DNA of 15,770 bases from Methylomonas sp. Lineage in GTDB: Bacteria > Pseudomonadota > Gammaproteobacteria > Methylococcales > Methylomonadaceae. The stretch spans positions 1 to 15,770 of the forward strand of contig JALSIU010000221.1 of the NCBI GenBank assembly GCA_026989715.1, written 5' to 3'. The notes under the pieces are model-generated. The model did not search any database, had not been told where the DNA came from, and was given only the letters and a program-made list of their open reading frames with translations. The translations under genes and the position numbers were made by a program. Shown piece after piece: positions 1 to 6,721 of the stretch; positions within the stretch are counted from its first letter, which is position 1, and every line of letters starts with the position of its first letter.

Positions 1-15
1 GGTGTGAGTCCCAAT

Positions 16-63
16 GGCCTGTAAGTTAATTATTTAAAAGCTTACAGGCCGCTATTATTTTTT
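16..63 (+). terminator. Intrinsic terminator of a gene upstream of the window
   Basis: A perfect 10-bp stem (GGCCTGTAAG at 16-25 pairs with CTTACAGGCC at 41-50) encloses a 15-base AT-rich loop and is followed by a T-rich stretch ending in six T at 58-63. This is a standard rho-independent terminator for a plus-strand gene ending at or before the window edge. Frame 1 reaches TAA at 22-24, so the upstream gene could end inside the stem, but the piece is too short to identify. Only 19 bases separate the T tract from the next start codon. Confidence 0.8.
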
Positions 64-82
64 AAAAGATTAAACTGAACAA

Positions 83-610
83 ATGAAAAAAATATCAAAA
101 CTTATCCTTTTTATGTTAGCCGGTTTCCTGGTCGGTTGTGCTGATGTACATCGGGTGCATCAAGAGGCTGCTGAGCAGAGCCATGCCATTCATCAACAAC
201 AAGGCAAAGGCTTGCAGCTTGAGGCGGATTTGCAGCAATTACTACGCGAAGAAATGCAAGCAATACAAGCGGCGATGGTATCTTTGGTGCCGGCGATTGC
301 GACGGGGGACTGGGATAAGGTGGCGAGTATCGGTGCACAGATGCAAGGGAGTTATATCTTAAAGCAAAAATTAACAACACGGCAACGTCATGCTTTACAC
401 AATGCTTTGCCGGCTGACTTTATTCGGCGAGATAAAGCCTTTCATCATGATGCCGGTATGTTGGCGCATGCGGCCGAGATGGGGCATCCTGACATTGTTA
501 ATTTTTATGTTTATAAACTAATGACAGCTTGTGTTGAATGTCATACTGAGTTTGCAAGCCAGCGTTTTCCTGATTTAGTTACTCAGCAAAGCGCAGAGCA
601 TCATCACTAA
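83..610 (+). CDS. Cytochrome c'-like heme lipoprotein
   Basis: This 175-residue protein is probably a periplasmic mono-heme c-type cytochrome tethered to a membrane by lipid. The N-terminus has a short basic region, a hydrophobic core and a lipobox (LVGC) with Cys19 as the likely lipidated residue. A single CxxCH heme site (CVECH, 150-154) lies about 20 residues from the C-terminus, and the body looks helical with few glycines. That matches the cytochrome c' four-helix layout, where the heme motif is in the last helix. It is unusually His-rich (His103, 106, 120, 121, 129, 135 and a terminal His triplet), so other metal or heme ligands are possible. No strong Shine-Dalgarno sequence precedes the ATG, and a terminator ends just upstream. 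The physiological role is unknown; cytochromes c' often bind NO or CO. The heme lipoprotein call is firm and the subfamily is inferred. Confidence 0.75.
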   Translation: MKKISKLILFMLAGFLVGCADVHRVHQEAAEQSHAIHQQQGKGLQLEADLQQLLREEMQAIQAAMVSLVPAIATGDWDKVASIGAQMQGSYILKQKLTTRQRHALHNALPADFIRRDKAFHHDAGMLAHAAEMGHPDIVNFYVYKLMTACVECHTEFASQRFPDLVTQQSAEHHH

Positions 611-640
611 AAAATAATTTAAGCAGGCATGCTTCTTTTG
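609..640. terminator. Weak bidirectional terminator between convergent genes
   Basis: A 5-bp hairpin (AAGCA 621-625, TGCTT 630-634, loop GGCA) lies between the stop codons of two convergent genes. It is followed by CTTTTG on the plus strand and flanked by an A run at 609-616 that becomes a U run for minus-strand transcripts. The stem is short, so this is a modest call. Confidence 0.35.
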
Positions 641-648
641 TCTGTTGC

Positions 649-909
649 TTAATGTCTATTAACGAAATCTTGGTGTTTTTTGGCAAGATCATGGTGTTTT
701 TTAGCAAAAAAGCCACCGGCAAGTCCTGCAATAATGAGGATGATTAAGCTTGAGGTTGGAGAGCTTATATCGGTATTGAGTTCATTGGTCACAGAGATAT
801 TTTGTATTGTAGCGACAGGTGTGCTTTGTTTATCGAGGCTTTCCGCTTGTGTTGTTCCTGCGATGAGTAGGTTACATGCTAGTAAGTATAGTAATTGTTT
901 TTTTTTCAT
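649..909 (-). CDS. Small exported protein with C-terminal membrane segment, unknown function
   Basis: I do not recognise this 86-residue protein. Its N-terminus looks like a Sec signal peptide (MKKK, a hydrophobic core, likely cleavage after TQA near residue 22). A Thr/Ser/Asn-rich middle follows, then one hydrophobic segment at about 53-68 and a basic, His-rich tail. The tail holds two copies of a heptad, AKKHHDL (69-75) and AKKHQDF (76-82), encoded by a 21-bp direct repeat. A lipobox-like LLAC at 9-12 offers an alternative lipoprotein reading, but the hydrophobic stretch before it is short. The opposite-strand frame lacks such organisation, and a promoter with a perfect -35 box lies upstream on this strand. 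The mature product is probably anchored in the inner membrane with the charged tail in the cytoplasm. Confidence 0.55.
   Translation of the reverse strand: MKKKQLLYLLACNLLIAGTTQAESLDKQSTPVATIQNISVTNELNTDISSPTSSLIILIIAGLAGGFFAKKHHDLAKKHQDFVNRH
671..707. repeat. Two-copy 21-bp direct repeat inside the small membrane protein gene
   Basis: TGGTGTTTTTTGGCAA (671-686) recurs as TGGTGTTTTTTAGCAA (692-707) with a 21-base period, one mismatch in 16 bases. On the coding (minus) strand it yields the tandem AKKH heptads in the protein tail. Confidence 0.8.
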
Positions 910-949
910 GGCACTCTACCGTACTGTTAAATATAAAATTTAGAGATAG

Positions 950-979
950 AAAATAATGCTGTTTTTTCTATTATGTCAA
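950..979 (-). promoter_or_regulatory. Sigma-70-type promoter for the small membrane protein gene
   Basis: On the minus strand a perfect -35 box, TTGACA (974-979), is followed after 18 bases by TATTTT (950-955, four of six matches to the -10 consensus). Transcription would begin near 943, about 35 bases before the ATG at 909. Confidence 0.45.
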
Positions 980-1094
980 CGACCTTTTCCACGATAGCAA
1001 AAGGGTGACTATTAAATTTTGAAGTACGTCTCAAAATAAGAATCGTTTTTTAGAAAGGTGGGGCGATAGCTAGATAAATTGGCAGTCAAAGCAT

Positions 1095-1130
1095 TTTTCA
1101 TGCCTATAAGGTTATTGATATAATTCAATA
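1095..1130 (+). promoter_or_regulatory. Extended -10 promoter of trpE with overlapping palindrome
   Basis: TGATATAAT (1116-1124) is a perfect extended -10 element. A weak -35 candidate, TTTTCA (1095-1100), lies 18 bases upstream. The -10 box TATAAT (1119-1124) is exactly the spacer of a palindrome with perfect 6-bp arms, TATTGA (1113-1118) and TCAATA (1125-1130). A repressor dimer bound to such arms would cover the -10 region, so this is a candidate operator. Transcription would start near 1131, leaving a leader of about 100 bases. Confidence 0.5.
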
Positions 1131-1178
1131 TGATTATTAAATCCTCTTGCATTCGTTTAAAATAGACAGCGTATTTCT

Positions 1179-1206
1179 AGGGACGGCTTTATGGTAAAGC
1201 TACCGT
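1179..1206 (+). promoter_or_regulatory. Leader hairpin with Shine-Dalgarno and start codon upstream of trpE
   Basis: ACGGCTTT (1183-1190) can pair with AAAG (1196-1199) and CCGT (1203-1206), with a three-base bulge. The loop ATGGT carries an ATG at 1191. A good ribosome-binding sequence, AGGGA (1179-1183), precedes that ATG by seven bases and touches the base of the stem. The fold would affect translation of the small ORF that begins in the loop. Confidence 0.35.
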
Positions 1207-1250
1207 GTCACCACAATAAGAAAACCTCTCATGACACCAGAACAATTTAA
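1191..1250 (+). CDS. Possible 19-residue leader ORF overlapping the trpE start
   Basis: This small ORF (ATG at 1191, TAA at 1248-1250) has the best ribosome-binding site in the leader (AGGGA, seven bases upstream). It ends 20 bases inside trpE in a different frame. The peptide would contain Cys and two adjacent His but no Trp, so it is not a classical trp leader peptide. Since trpE itself has no clear Shine-Dalgarno sequence, ribosomes ending here could re-initiate at the trpE ATG. A start at the trpE frame cannot lie further up, because an in-frame stop occurs at 1195-1197. It may also be chance. Confidence 0.25.
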   Translation: MVKLPCHHNKKTSHDTRTI

Positions 1251-2718
1251 GCAATATGCCGAGCAAGGCTATAATCGGATTCCCATTGCACGTGAAGTGC
1301 TGGCAGATTTAGATACGCCATTAAGTGCCTATTTAAAACTTGCAGATGGTTCTTACTCTTATTTATTTGAATCCGTGCATGGCGGTGAGCAGTGGGGACG
1401 TTACTCCATCATCGGCTTACCTTGTCAGTTGGTTATTAAAATATTTGCGAATGAAATTCGTATCGAGAAAGCGGGTGAAGTAGTTGAGACATTTACCCAT
1501 GCGCAGCCGTTAGTATGGATTGAAGAGTTTAAAGCGCGTTTTAAAGTCCCTGATATAGCCTCGTTGCCGCGTTTTAACGGTGGTTTGGTGGGGTACTTTG
1601 GTTATGAAACAATTGCTTATATTGAACCTCGCTTAAAGTCAACGGGTAAAGATGACCCTTTAGCTTGCCCTGATATTTTATTAATGGTTTCTGAAGATAT
1701 TTTGGTATTCGATAATTTATCGGGCAAAATGATTTTACTCACGCATGCCAATCCTGAGCAAGATGATGCGTATGCACAAGCACAAATGCGCTTAGATGCG
1801 CTGGTGATAAAATTACGCGATGTACAAGCCAAAACAACGCCTAAGCATACGTCAAAGCGTGTTGATGAAGCAGATTTTGTCTCCGGTTTTACGCAGGCCG
1901 GTTATGAAGAGGCAGTACTCAAAGCAAAAGAATACATTGTTGCCGGCGATATTATGCAGGTGGTGCTATCGCAGCGTTTATCCATTCCTTTTTCGGCGGC
2001 TCCTTTAGATTTATATCGTGCCTTACGTTGTTTAAACCCTTCGCCATATATGTATTATCTTAATTTGGACGATTTTCATATCGTGGGTTCATCACCTGAA
2101 ATTTTGGTGCGCTTAGAAGATGATACGGTAACGGTAAGACCCATTGCGGGAACGCGTCCGCGTGGTAAAACACCTGCAGAAGACTTGCAATTAGAGCAGG
2201 ATTTATTGGCAGACCCGAAAGAGTTGGCCGAGCATTTAATGTTGATTGATTTAGGCCGCAATGATGCTGGGCGTGTGGCTAAAATCGGTACGGTGGAATT
2301 AACTGATAAAATGATTATTGAGCGTTATTCGCATGTGATGCATATTGTATCGAATGTAACGGGGGAGTTGCAGGCAGATAAAAATGCATTTGATGTTTTA
2401 GCGGCAACTTTTCCTGCCGGGACGGTCAGTGGCGCCCCTAAAATTCGAGCCATGGAAATTATTGATGAATTTGAACCTGTAAAACGTGGCGTTTATTCAG
2501 GGGCTGTAGGGTATATTTCATGGTCGGGCAATTTAGATACCGCCATTGCCATTCGTACGGCGGTGATTAAAGATAATACCTTACATATACAAGCGGGGGC
2601 AGGGATTGTGCATGATTCTGTGCCGCGTAATGAATGGGATGAAACCATGAATAAAGGCCGCGCAATTTTTCGTGCAGTGACGATGGCAGAAGCCGGTTTA
2701 AATGGAGAGGATGCATGA
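1231..2718 (+). CDS. trpE: Anthranilate synthase component I
   Basis: TrpE converts chorismate to anthranilate with ammonia delivered by TrpG, the first committed step of tryptophan synthesis in the cytoplasm. The 495 residues are of normal length. The N-terminal regulatory region has LFES at 45-48, the position of the LLES tryptophan-feedback motif. The chorismate-binding domain shows PIAGTRPRG (304-312), LIDLGRND (338-345), FPAGTVSGAPK (394-404) and AGAGIVHDS (455-463), all intact. The start matches the usual beginning of proteobacterial TrpE and is the only in-frame choice after the stop at 1195-1197; the ribosome-binding site is poor. The stop overlaps trpG by four bases (ATGA), which suggests translational coupling. 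Feedback inhibition by tryptophan is expected from family knowledge. Confidence 0.97.
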   Translation: MTPEQFKQYAEQGYNRIPIAREVLADLDTPLSAYLKLADGSYSYLFESVHGGEQWGRYSIIGLPCQLVIKIFANEIRIEKAGEVVETFTHAQPLVWIEEFKARFKVPDIASLPRFNGGLVGYFGYETIAYIEPRLKSTGKDDPLACPDILLMVSEDILVFDNLSGKMILLTHANPEQDDAYAQAQMRLDALVIKLRDVQAKTTPKHTSKRVDEADFVSGFTQAGYEEAVLKAKEYIVAGDIMQVVLSQRLSIPFSAAPLDLYRALRCLNPSPYMYYLNLDDFHIVGSSPEILVRLEDDTVTVRPIAGTRPRGKTPAEDLQLEQDLLADPKELAEHLMLIDLGRNDAGRVAKIGTVELTDKMIIERYSHVMHIVSNVTGELQADKNAFDVLAATFPAGTVSGAPKIRAMEIIDEFEPVKRGVYSGAVGYISWSGNLDTAIAIRTAVIKDNTLHIQAGAGIVHDSVPRNEWDETMNKGRAIFRAVTMAEAGLNGEDA

Positions 2719-3323
2719 GCCAGTGTAAAGTAGTTATGGTGGATAATTACGACTCATTCACATATAACTTGGTGCAATATTTTGGCGAACTCGGCGCAGA
2801 TGTAACGGTTGTGCGTAATGATGAAGTGAGTGTAGCCGATATTGAACAGCTAAACCCTGATAAAATTGTGATTTCGCCGGGGCCTTGTACGCCTAAAGAA
2901 GCCGGCATTTCTGTGCAAACCATTTTAACATTTGCCGGCAAATTACCCATTTTAGGGGTTTGCTTGGGGCATCAAAGTATTGGCCATGCTTTTGGTGGCC
3001 ATATTGTGCATGCTAAAAGTATTATGCACGGTAAAGTATCGCCTGTTTATCATCATAATATTGGCGTATTTAAAGATTTAAATAATCCTTTTACGGCAAC
3101 ACGTTATCATTCTTTGGTGATTGACCAAAACACACTGCCGGATTGCCTGGAAATTACCGCTTGGACGCAAAATGCACAAGGCGATATGGAAGAAATTATG
3201 GGTGTGCGGCATAAAGAGTTAGATATTGAAGGGGTGCAGTTTCACCCGGAGTCTATTTTGACCGAACATGGCCATGATATGTTGCGACATTTTCTAAACC
3301 GGCCGGCCTGCGCTAATGAGTAA
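2715..3323 (+). CDS. trpG: Anthranilate synthase glutamine amidotransferase component
   Basis: TrpG hydrolyses glutamine and passes ammonia to TrpE. At 202 residues it is a stand-alone class I amidotransferase, not fused to TrpD as in E. coli. The catalytic triad is present: Cys83 in GVCLGHQ, with His177 and Glu179 in VQFHPES. The oxyanion-loop region ISPGPCTP (53-60) is also intact. The start overlaps the trpE stop by four bases and has a strong ribosome-binding site, GGAGAGG at 2704-2710. In some bacteria the same subunit also serves PabB for folate synthesis; nothing here shows whether that is so. Its tail overlaps the trpD start by eight bases. Confidence 0.97.
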   Translation: MSQCKVVMVDNYDSFTYNLVQYFGELGADVTVVRNDEVSVADIEQLNPDKIVISPGPCTPKEAGISVQTILTFAGKLPILGVCLGHQSIGHAFGGHIVHAKSIMHGKVSPVYHHNIGVFKDLNNPFTATRYHSLVIDQNTLPDCLEITAWTQNAQGDMEEIMGVRHKELDIEGVQFHPESILTEHGHDMLRHFLNRPACANE

Positions 3324-4353
3324 TGCAATGAATATACAAGATGCCATACAGCTTGCTTTAGATAAGCAGGATTTAAGCCATGCACAAATGCGCACTGTCA
3401 TGGAAATGATTATGAGCGGTGCGGCAAGCGATGCGCAAATCGCCGGCTTTCTGATTGCTTTGCGTTGTAAAGGGGAAACCATAACGGAAATAACTGCCGC
3501 AGCAGAAGTGATGCGCCGGTTAGGCAATAAAATTGAACTACAAGGCGAGCACATCATTGATACTTGTGGAACAGGTGGCGACGGGGCAAATACCTTTAAT
3601 ATTTCAACAACTTGTGCTTTTGTGGTAGCCGCCGCCGGTGCAACGGTTGCCAAACATGGCAATCGCTCTATATCCAGCCGTTCGGGCAGTGCTGATGTAT
3701 TGGAAGCGGCAGGGGTGGATTTAAACTTATCACCGGAGCAAGTGCTTAGCTGTGTGAATCGTATTGGCGTTGGCTTTTTATTTGCACAAAAGCACCACGG
3801 CGCTATGCGACATGTTGCGCCGGCACGTAAAGAAATGGGAGTGCGCACCTTATTTAATTTATTAGGACCATTAGTAAATCCTGCTTCTGCTCCAAATCAG
3901 CTGATTGGCGTATTTGCTAAGCAATGGCTTGAGCCGCTTGCACATGTTTTAAAGGCACTTGGCAGTCATCATGTGTTGGTGGTAAATGCCGATGATGGCC
4001 TAGATGAAATCAGTATCGCAAGTGATACCTCGGTTGCCGAATTGAAAAATGGCAATATTACCCAGTATCGTATCAACCCCGAACAATTTGGCTTACAACG
4101 TGCTGATTTAGGTGCTTTGGCTGTACATGATGCGGCCGAAAGCTTGGCTATTGTGCAGTCAGTGCTAGATAACCAGCCAGGTCCTGCACTTGATATTGTA
4201 GCGCTTAATGCTGGTGCCGCTATTTATGCGGCTAATCTCGTTAGTTCATTAACGGCAGGGGTTAGCAAAGCTCAGGAGGTCATCGCATCAGGTGCCGCCA
4301 AACAAAAACTACAAGCCTTAGTTAATTATAAACCCACCAAAGCAATCCATTAA
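3316..4353 (+). CDS. trpD: Anthranilate phosphoribosyltransferase
   Basis: TrpD joins anthranilate to PRPP to form phosphoribosylanthranilate, the second step of the pathway. The protein has 345 residues, a normal length. The PRPP-binding motif DTCGTGGDG (82-90), the KHGNRS loop (113-118) and the metal-binding DGLDE (227-231) are all present. Two starts are possible: 3316, which overlaps trpG by eight bases, and 3328 (Met5), which begins just after the trpG stop. Neither has a clear Shine-Dalgarno sequence, so coupling to trpG translation is likely in either case. A 50-base gap separates it from trpC. Confidence 0.96.
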   Translation: MSNAMNIQDAIQLALDKQDLSHAQMRTVMEMIMSGAASDAQIAGFLIALRCKGETITEITAAAEVMRRLGNKIELQGEHIIDTCGTGGDGANTFNISTTCAFVVAAAGATVAKHGNRSISSRSGSADVLEAAGVDLNLSPEQVLSCVNRIGVGFLFAQKHHGAMRHVAPARKEMGVRTLFNLLGPLVNPASAPNQLIGVFAKQWLEPLAHVLKALGSHHVLVVNADDGLDEISIASDTSVAELKNGNITQYRINPEQFGLQRADLGALAVHDAAESLAIVQSVLDNQPGPALDIVALNAGAAIYAANLVSSLTAGVSKAQEVIASGAAKQKLQALVNYKPTKAIH

Positions 4354-4403
4354 CCTTTGCTACGAAATACCTTACCTATTGTTTTCTTAAGACCTAATAA
4401 CTC

Positions 4404-5204
4404 ATGACTGATACTCCCGATATTTTAAAAAAGATCCTTGCTACTAAAGTAGAAGAAGTTGCGAAACGTAAATTACGGATGAGCCTTGCAGATTTGCAAG
4501 GGATTATAGATGATACGGAAGCACCGCGCGGCTTCGCACGTACTCTGCAAGCAAAGGCACTCACTCAAACGCCAGCCATTATTGCCGAAATTAAAAAAGC
4601 CTCGCCAAGTAAAGGGATTATCCGAGAAGATTTTAAACCTGTTGAGATTGCAATGGATTATGCGATGAGTGGTGCGAGTTGCTTGTCTGTCTTAACGGAT
4701 AAGGAATATTTTAAAGGTGGCGAAGTCAATTTACAAATGGCGCGTCAAGCCTGCCCTTTACCGGCACTACGTAAAGATTTTATGATTGATCCGTATCAAA
4801 TCCATGAATCGCGAGCACTAGGGGCTGATTGTATTTTGTTGATTGTCGCCGCATTATCCGATACGCAAATGCATGAGTTGGCTGATACAACACAACAGCT
4901 AGGTATGGATATTTTAGTGGAAGTGCATGATAAAGCCGAGATGGAACGTGCTTTGCAATTAGATACGCCGCTGATGGGCATTAATAATCGCAACTTACGC
5001 ACTTTTGAGACCTCATTGCAAACCACCTTAGATTTAAAAGAAATGGTACCGAGCGACCGCTTAGTCATTACTGAAAGTGGTATTCATACGCCAGAAGATG
5101 TGCAGTTAATGCTGGATAACGGTGTTTATACTTTCTTGGTGGGCGAAGCCTTTATGCGTGCAGAGCAGCCTGGTGCAAAGATGCGTGAGTTGTTTGGTTT
5201 GTAA
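4404..5204 (+). CDS. trpC: Indole-3-glycerol phosphate synthase
   Basis: TrpC cyclises and decarboxylates CdRP to indole-3-glycerol phosphate. It is a mono-functional (beta/alpha)8 barrel of 266 residues with no TrpF fusion. Expected catalytic residues sit in AEIKKASPSKG (Glu62, Lys64), LRKDF (Lys124), LVEVHD (Glu173), INNRN (Asn194) and ITESG (Glu224, Ser225). It is last in the trpEGDC cluster. The next step up, phosphoribosylanthranilate isomerase (TrpF), and both tryptophan synthase subunits must be encoded elsewhere. No strong ribosome-binding site precedes the ATG, and I see no separate promoter in the 50-base gap after trpD. Confidence 0.97.
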   Translation: MTDTPDILKKILATKVEEVAKRKLRMSLADLQGIIDDTEAPRGFARTLQAKALTQTPAIIAEIKKASPSKGIIREDFKPVEIAMDYAMSGASCLSVLTDKEYFKGGEVNLQMARQACPLPALRKDFMIDPYQIHESRALGADCILLIVAALSDTQMHELADTTQQLGMDILVEVHDKAEMERALQLDTPLMGINNRNLRTFETSLQTTLDLKEMVPSDRLVITESGIHTPEDVQLMLDNGVYTFLVGEAFMRAEQPGAKMRELFGL

Positions 5205-5253
5205 ATAAAAAAGGTAAGCATAATCTATGTTGGTGTCAGCATAGATTATGCTT
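5203..5253 (-). terminator. Strong terminator, mainly for the minus-strand gene; shared with trpC
   Basis: A perfect 14-bp stem (5216-5229 with 5240-5253) encloses a 10-base loop. Read on the minus strand it is followed by a long U-rich tract from the A-rich stretch 5203-5212, so it is a textbook terminator for the gene at 5267-5710. On the plus strand the sequence after the stem lacks a U run, so for trpC it may only block 3' exonucleases or act weakly. Confidence 0.85.
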
Positions 5254-5266
5254 CAATAAGAAATTA

Positions 5267-5710
5267 TTAGGGCTTATATTTGTCCATTGCTTTAATAATA
5301 GACAGTGCTTTGGCAACTTCTGCCTTTGCTTTTTCGTCCATCTCATTGGTTTTATAAATTTTGGGCAATAAACCTTCTTCTACCATCGCCTCTTTTACCC
5401 AGCGTTTGACCATTCTATAATTACTGGCAATTTTAGCTTCTTCCCCTGTTTTAGGGTTTTTCATCATTACCGTACGCAGTTCAACTTTAGCCGTCGCTGC
5501 AGGTTGATGAGTTTGGGCGGTGGCTTTTTTGGCTTTTGTTGTGGTTTTTGGTTCTAGTTTAGGTACTTGCGATTTTTTGGCCGCGATAAGAGGGGGGACT
5601 TTACGGCTAGCAGTCGCATTAGTTGCTGAATTTTTATCGGTATCTGTAATGATATAAACCACATAGGCAACATAAATTACCGTTAATACAAAAAAAACAT
5701 CTGATATCAT
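5267..5710 (-). CDS. Membrane-anchored protein with Lys/Ala-rich linker and conserved-looking C-terminal domain, unknown function
   Basis: I cannot assign a function. The 147 residues divide into three parts. One N-terminal membrane segment lies at about 5-22. A low-complexity linker rich in Lys, Ala, Thr and Pro spans about 25-75. A compact charged C-terminal domain of about 70 residues (77-147) holds a KNPKTGEEAK stretch (84-93) and amphipathic helices around RMVKRWVKEAMVEEGLL (99-115). The arrangement suggests an inner-membrane anchor with a cytoplasmic or periplasmic basic tether; topology is not clear from charge. The ribosome-binding site AGGGG is well placed, and a promoter is visible upstream. 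It follows argB by 105 bases on the same strand, so it may be separately transcribed. Confidence 0.7.
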   Translation of the reverse strand: MISDVFFVLTVIYVAYVVYIITDTDKNSATNATASRKVPPLIAAKKSQVPKLEPKTTTKAKKATAQTHQPAATAKVELRTVMMKNPKTGEEAKIASNYRMVKRWVKEAMVEEGLLPKIYKTNEMDEKAKAEVAKALSIIKAMDKYKP

Positions 5711-5731
5711 GTTTATCCCCTAGCTAAATTT

Positions 5732-5760
5732 ATTATTTTTATTCTGTCTAAAATATTCAA
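5732..5760 (-). promoter_or_regulatory. Promoter candidate for the membrane-anchored protein gene
   Basis: On the minus strand TTGAAT (5755-5760) and AATAAT (5732-5737) are 17 bases apart. Transcription would start near 5725, just before the AGGGG ribosome-binding site and the ATG at 5710. This gives the gene its own promoter downstream of argB. Confidence 0.35.
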
Positions 5761-5815
5761 CCGAGTATATGGCAATCGGACATAATAGGCCAGAATCCAT
5801 TTTTAAGTTGCGTGC

Positions 5816-6709
5816 TTAATGCTTGTTAATCAGCAAAGTGCCTACGCCTTGGTCGGTAAATAATTCCAATAATACTGCGTGTTCAACGCGGCCATCAATG
5901 ATATGCACGCTATTTACGCCGCCTTGCAATGCATCGGTACCACAGCGTGTTTTGGGAATCATACCACCGGAGATGGTGCCGTCAGCAATTAAGTTATCTA
6001 TATCTGTCAGTGTTAGCCCTGTCAGTAAATGACTGTCTTTATCTAAAATCCCTGGGATATTGGTCAGCAGGATTAACTTTTCTGCATTTAATTCTTCGGC
6101 GACTTTACCCGCGACTAAGTCGGCGTTGATATTATAAGAGCGCCCATCTTTGCCTACGCCAATTGGAGCAATCACGGGAATAAAGTCACTATGGCAAAGC
6201 ATGTCGACAATACTCGGGTCTATATGACTGACTTCCCCGACATGACCAATATCAATAATTTCTGATGCTTGCGTTTCTTTATTGAATTGTTTCATTGCAA
6301 TTTTACGCGCACAAATAAAGTTACCGTCTTTACCGGTTAAGCCAATGGCTTTGCCGCCGGCCATGTTGATAAGGTTTACAATATCTTTATTGACTTGACC
6401 GCCAAGCACCATTTCTACCACATCCATGGTCTCACTATTGGTGACCCGCATGCCATTGACAAATTCGGAGCTAATATTTAAACGCTGGAGTAAACTGCCA
6501 ATTTGCGGGCCGCCGCCATGCACGACAATAGGGTTGATACCGACTAATTTCATTAGCACAATATCGCGGGCAAAACAGGCTTTTAAATTTTCATCAATCA
6601 TGGCGTTACCGCCGTATTTAATGACAACCGTTTTGCCTTTAAATTTTTGAATATAAGGTAGGGATTCAATTAAGACATGGGCAATGCCATTCGCCGTTGT
6701 TGCTTTCAT
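5816..6709 (-). CDS. argB: Acetylglutamate kinase
   Basis: ArgB phosphorylates N-acetylglutamate with ATP, the second step of arginine synthesis. The 297 residues show the amino-acid-kinase fold: KYGGNAM (31-37, with the ATP-contacting Lys31), VVHGGGPQIG (62-71), the substrate-binding NINADLVAGK (193-202), SGGMIPK (247-253) and the C-terminal TDQGVGT (285-291). An N-terminal helix of about 20 residues before the kinase core is typical of hexameric, arginine-inhibited enzymes, so feedback by arginine is likely (inference). It starts 12 bases after algC, with no clear ribosome-binding site of its own. The algC-argB order is the one found in Pseudomonas. Confidence 0.97.
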   Translation of the reverse strand: MKATTANGIAHVLIESLPYIQKFKGKTVVIKYGGNAMIDENLKACFARDIVLMKLVGINPIVVHGGGPQIGSLLQRLNISSEFVNGMRVTNSETMDVVEMVLGGQVNKDIVNLINMAGGKAIGLTGKDGNFICARKIAMKQFNKETQASEIIDIGHVGEVSHIDPSIVDMLCHSDFIPVIAPIGVGKDGRSYNINADLVAGKVAEELNAEKLILLTNIPGILDKDSHLLTGLTLTDIDNLIADGTISGGMIPKTRCGTDALQGGVNSVHIIDGRVEHAVLLELFTDQGVGTLLINKH

Positions 6710-6721
6710 ATTATGGGGGTA

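Larger units (their letters stand above)
910..1230. other. Divergent regulatory region before trpE
   Basis: This 321-base gap lies between a minus-strand small gene and trpE. It holds a minus-strand promoter near 950-979, a weak 6-bp hairpin (CCTTTT 983-988, AAAAGG 999-1004), an extended -10 promoter inside a palindrome at 1113-1130, and a leader hairpin with a small ORF at 1179-1250. I see no tRNA or other RNA gene and no tandem Trp codons of a classical trp attenuator. Nothing clear stands out in 1005-1090. Confidence 0.6.

Noticed and set aside
649..756. PEP-CTERM sorting signal at the end of the small membrane protein
   Set aside because: The hydrophobic segment is not preceded by a Pro-Glu-Pro motif, and the tail after it is too long and lacks the usual Arg cluster.
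680..943. Plus-strand ORF overlapping the small membrane protein
   Set aside because: The minus-strand frame has a signal peptide, membrane segment and promoter; the plus-strand frame shows no such organisation.
1053..1063. Shared 11-base string GAAAGGTGGGG here and at 11040-11050
   Set aside because: Exact 11-base matches are expected by chance in a window of this size, and the flanks differ.
1131..1230. Classical trp attenuator with leader peptide rich in Trp codons
   Set aside because: No tandem TGG codons in any small ORF of the leader, and no terminator hairpin with a U tract before trpE.
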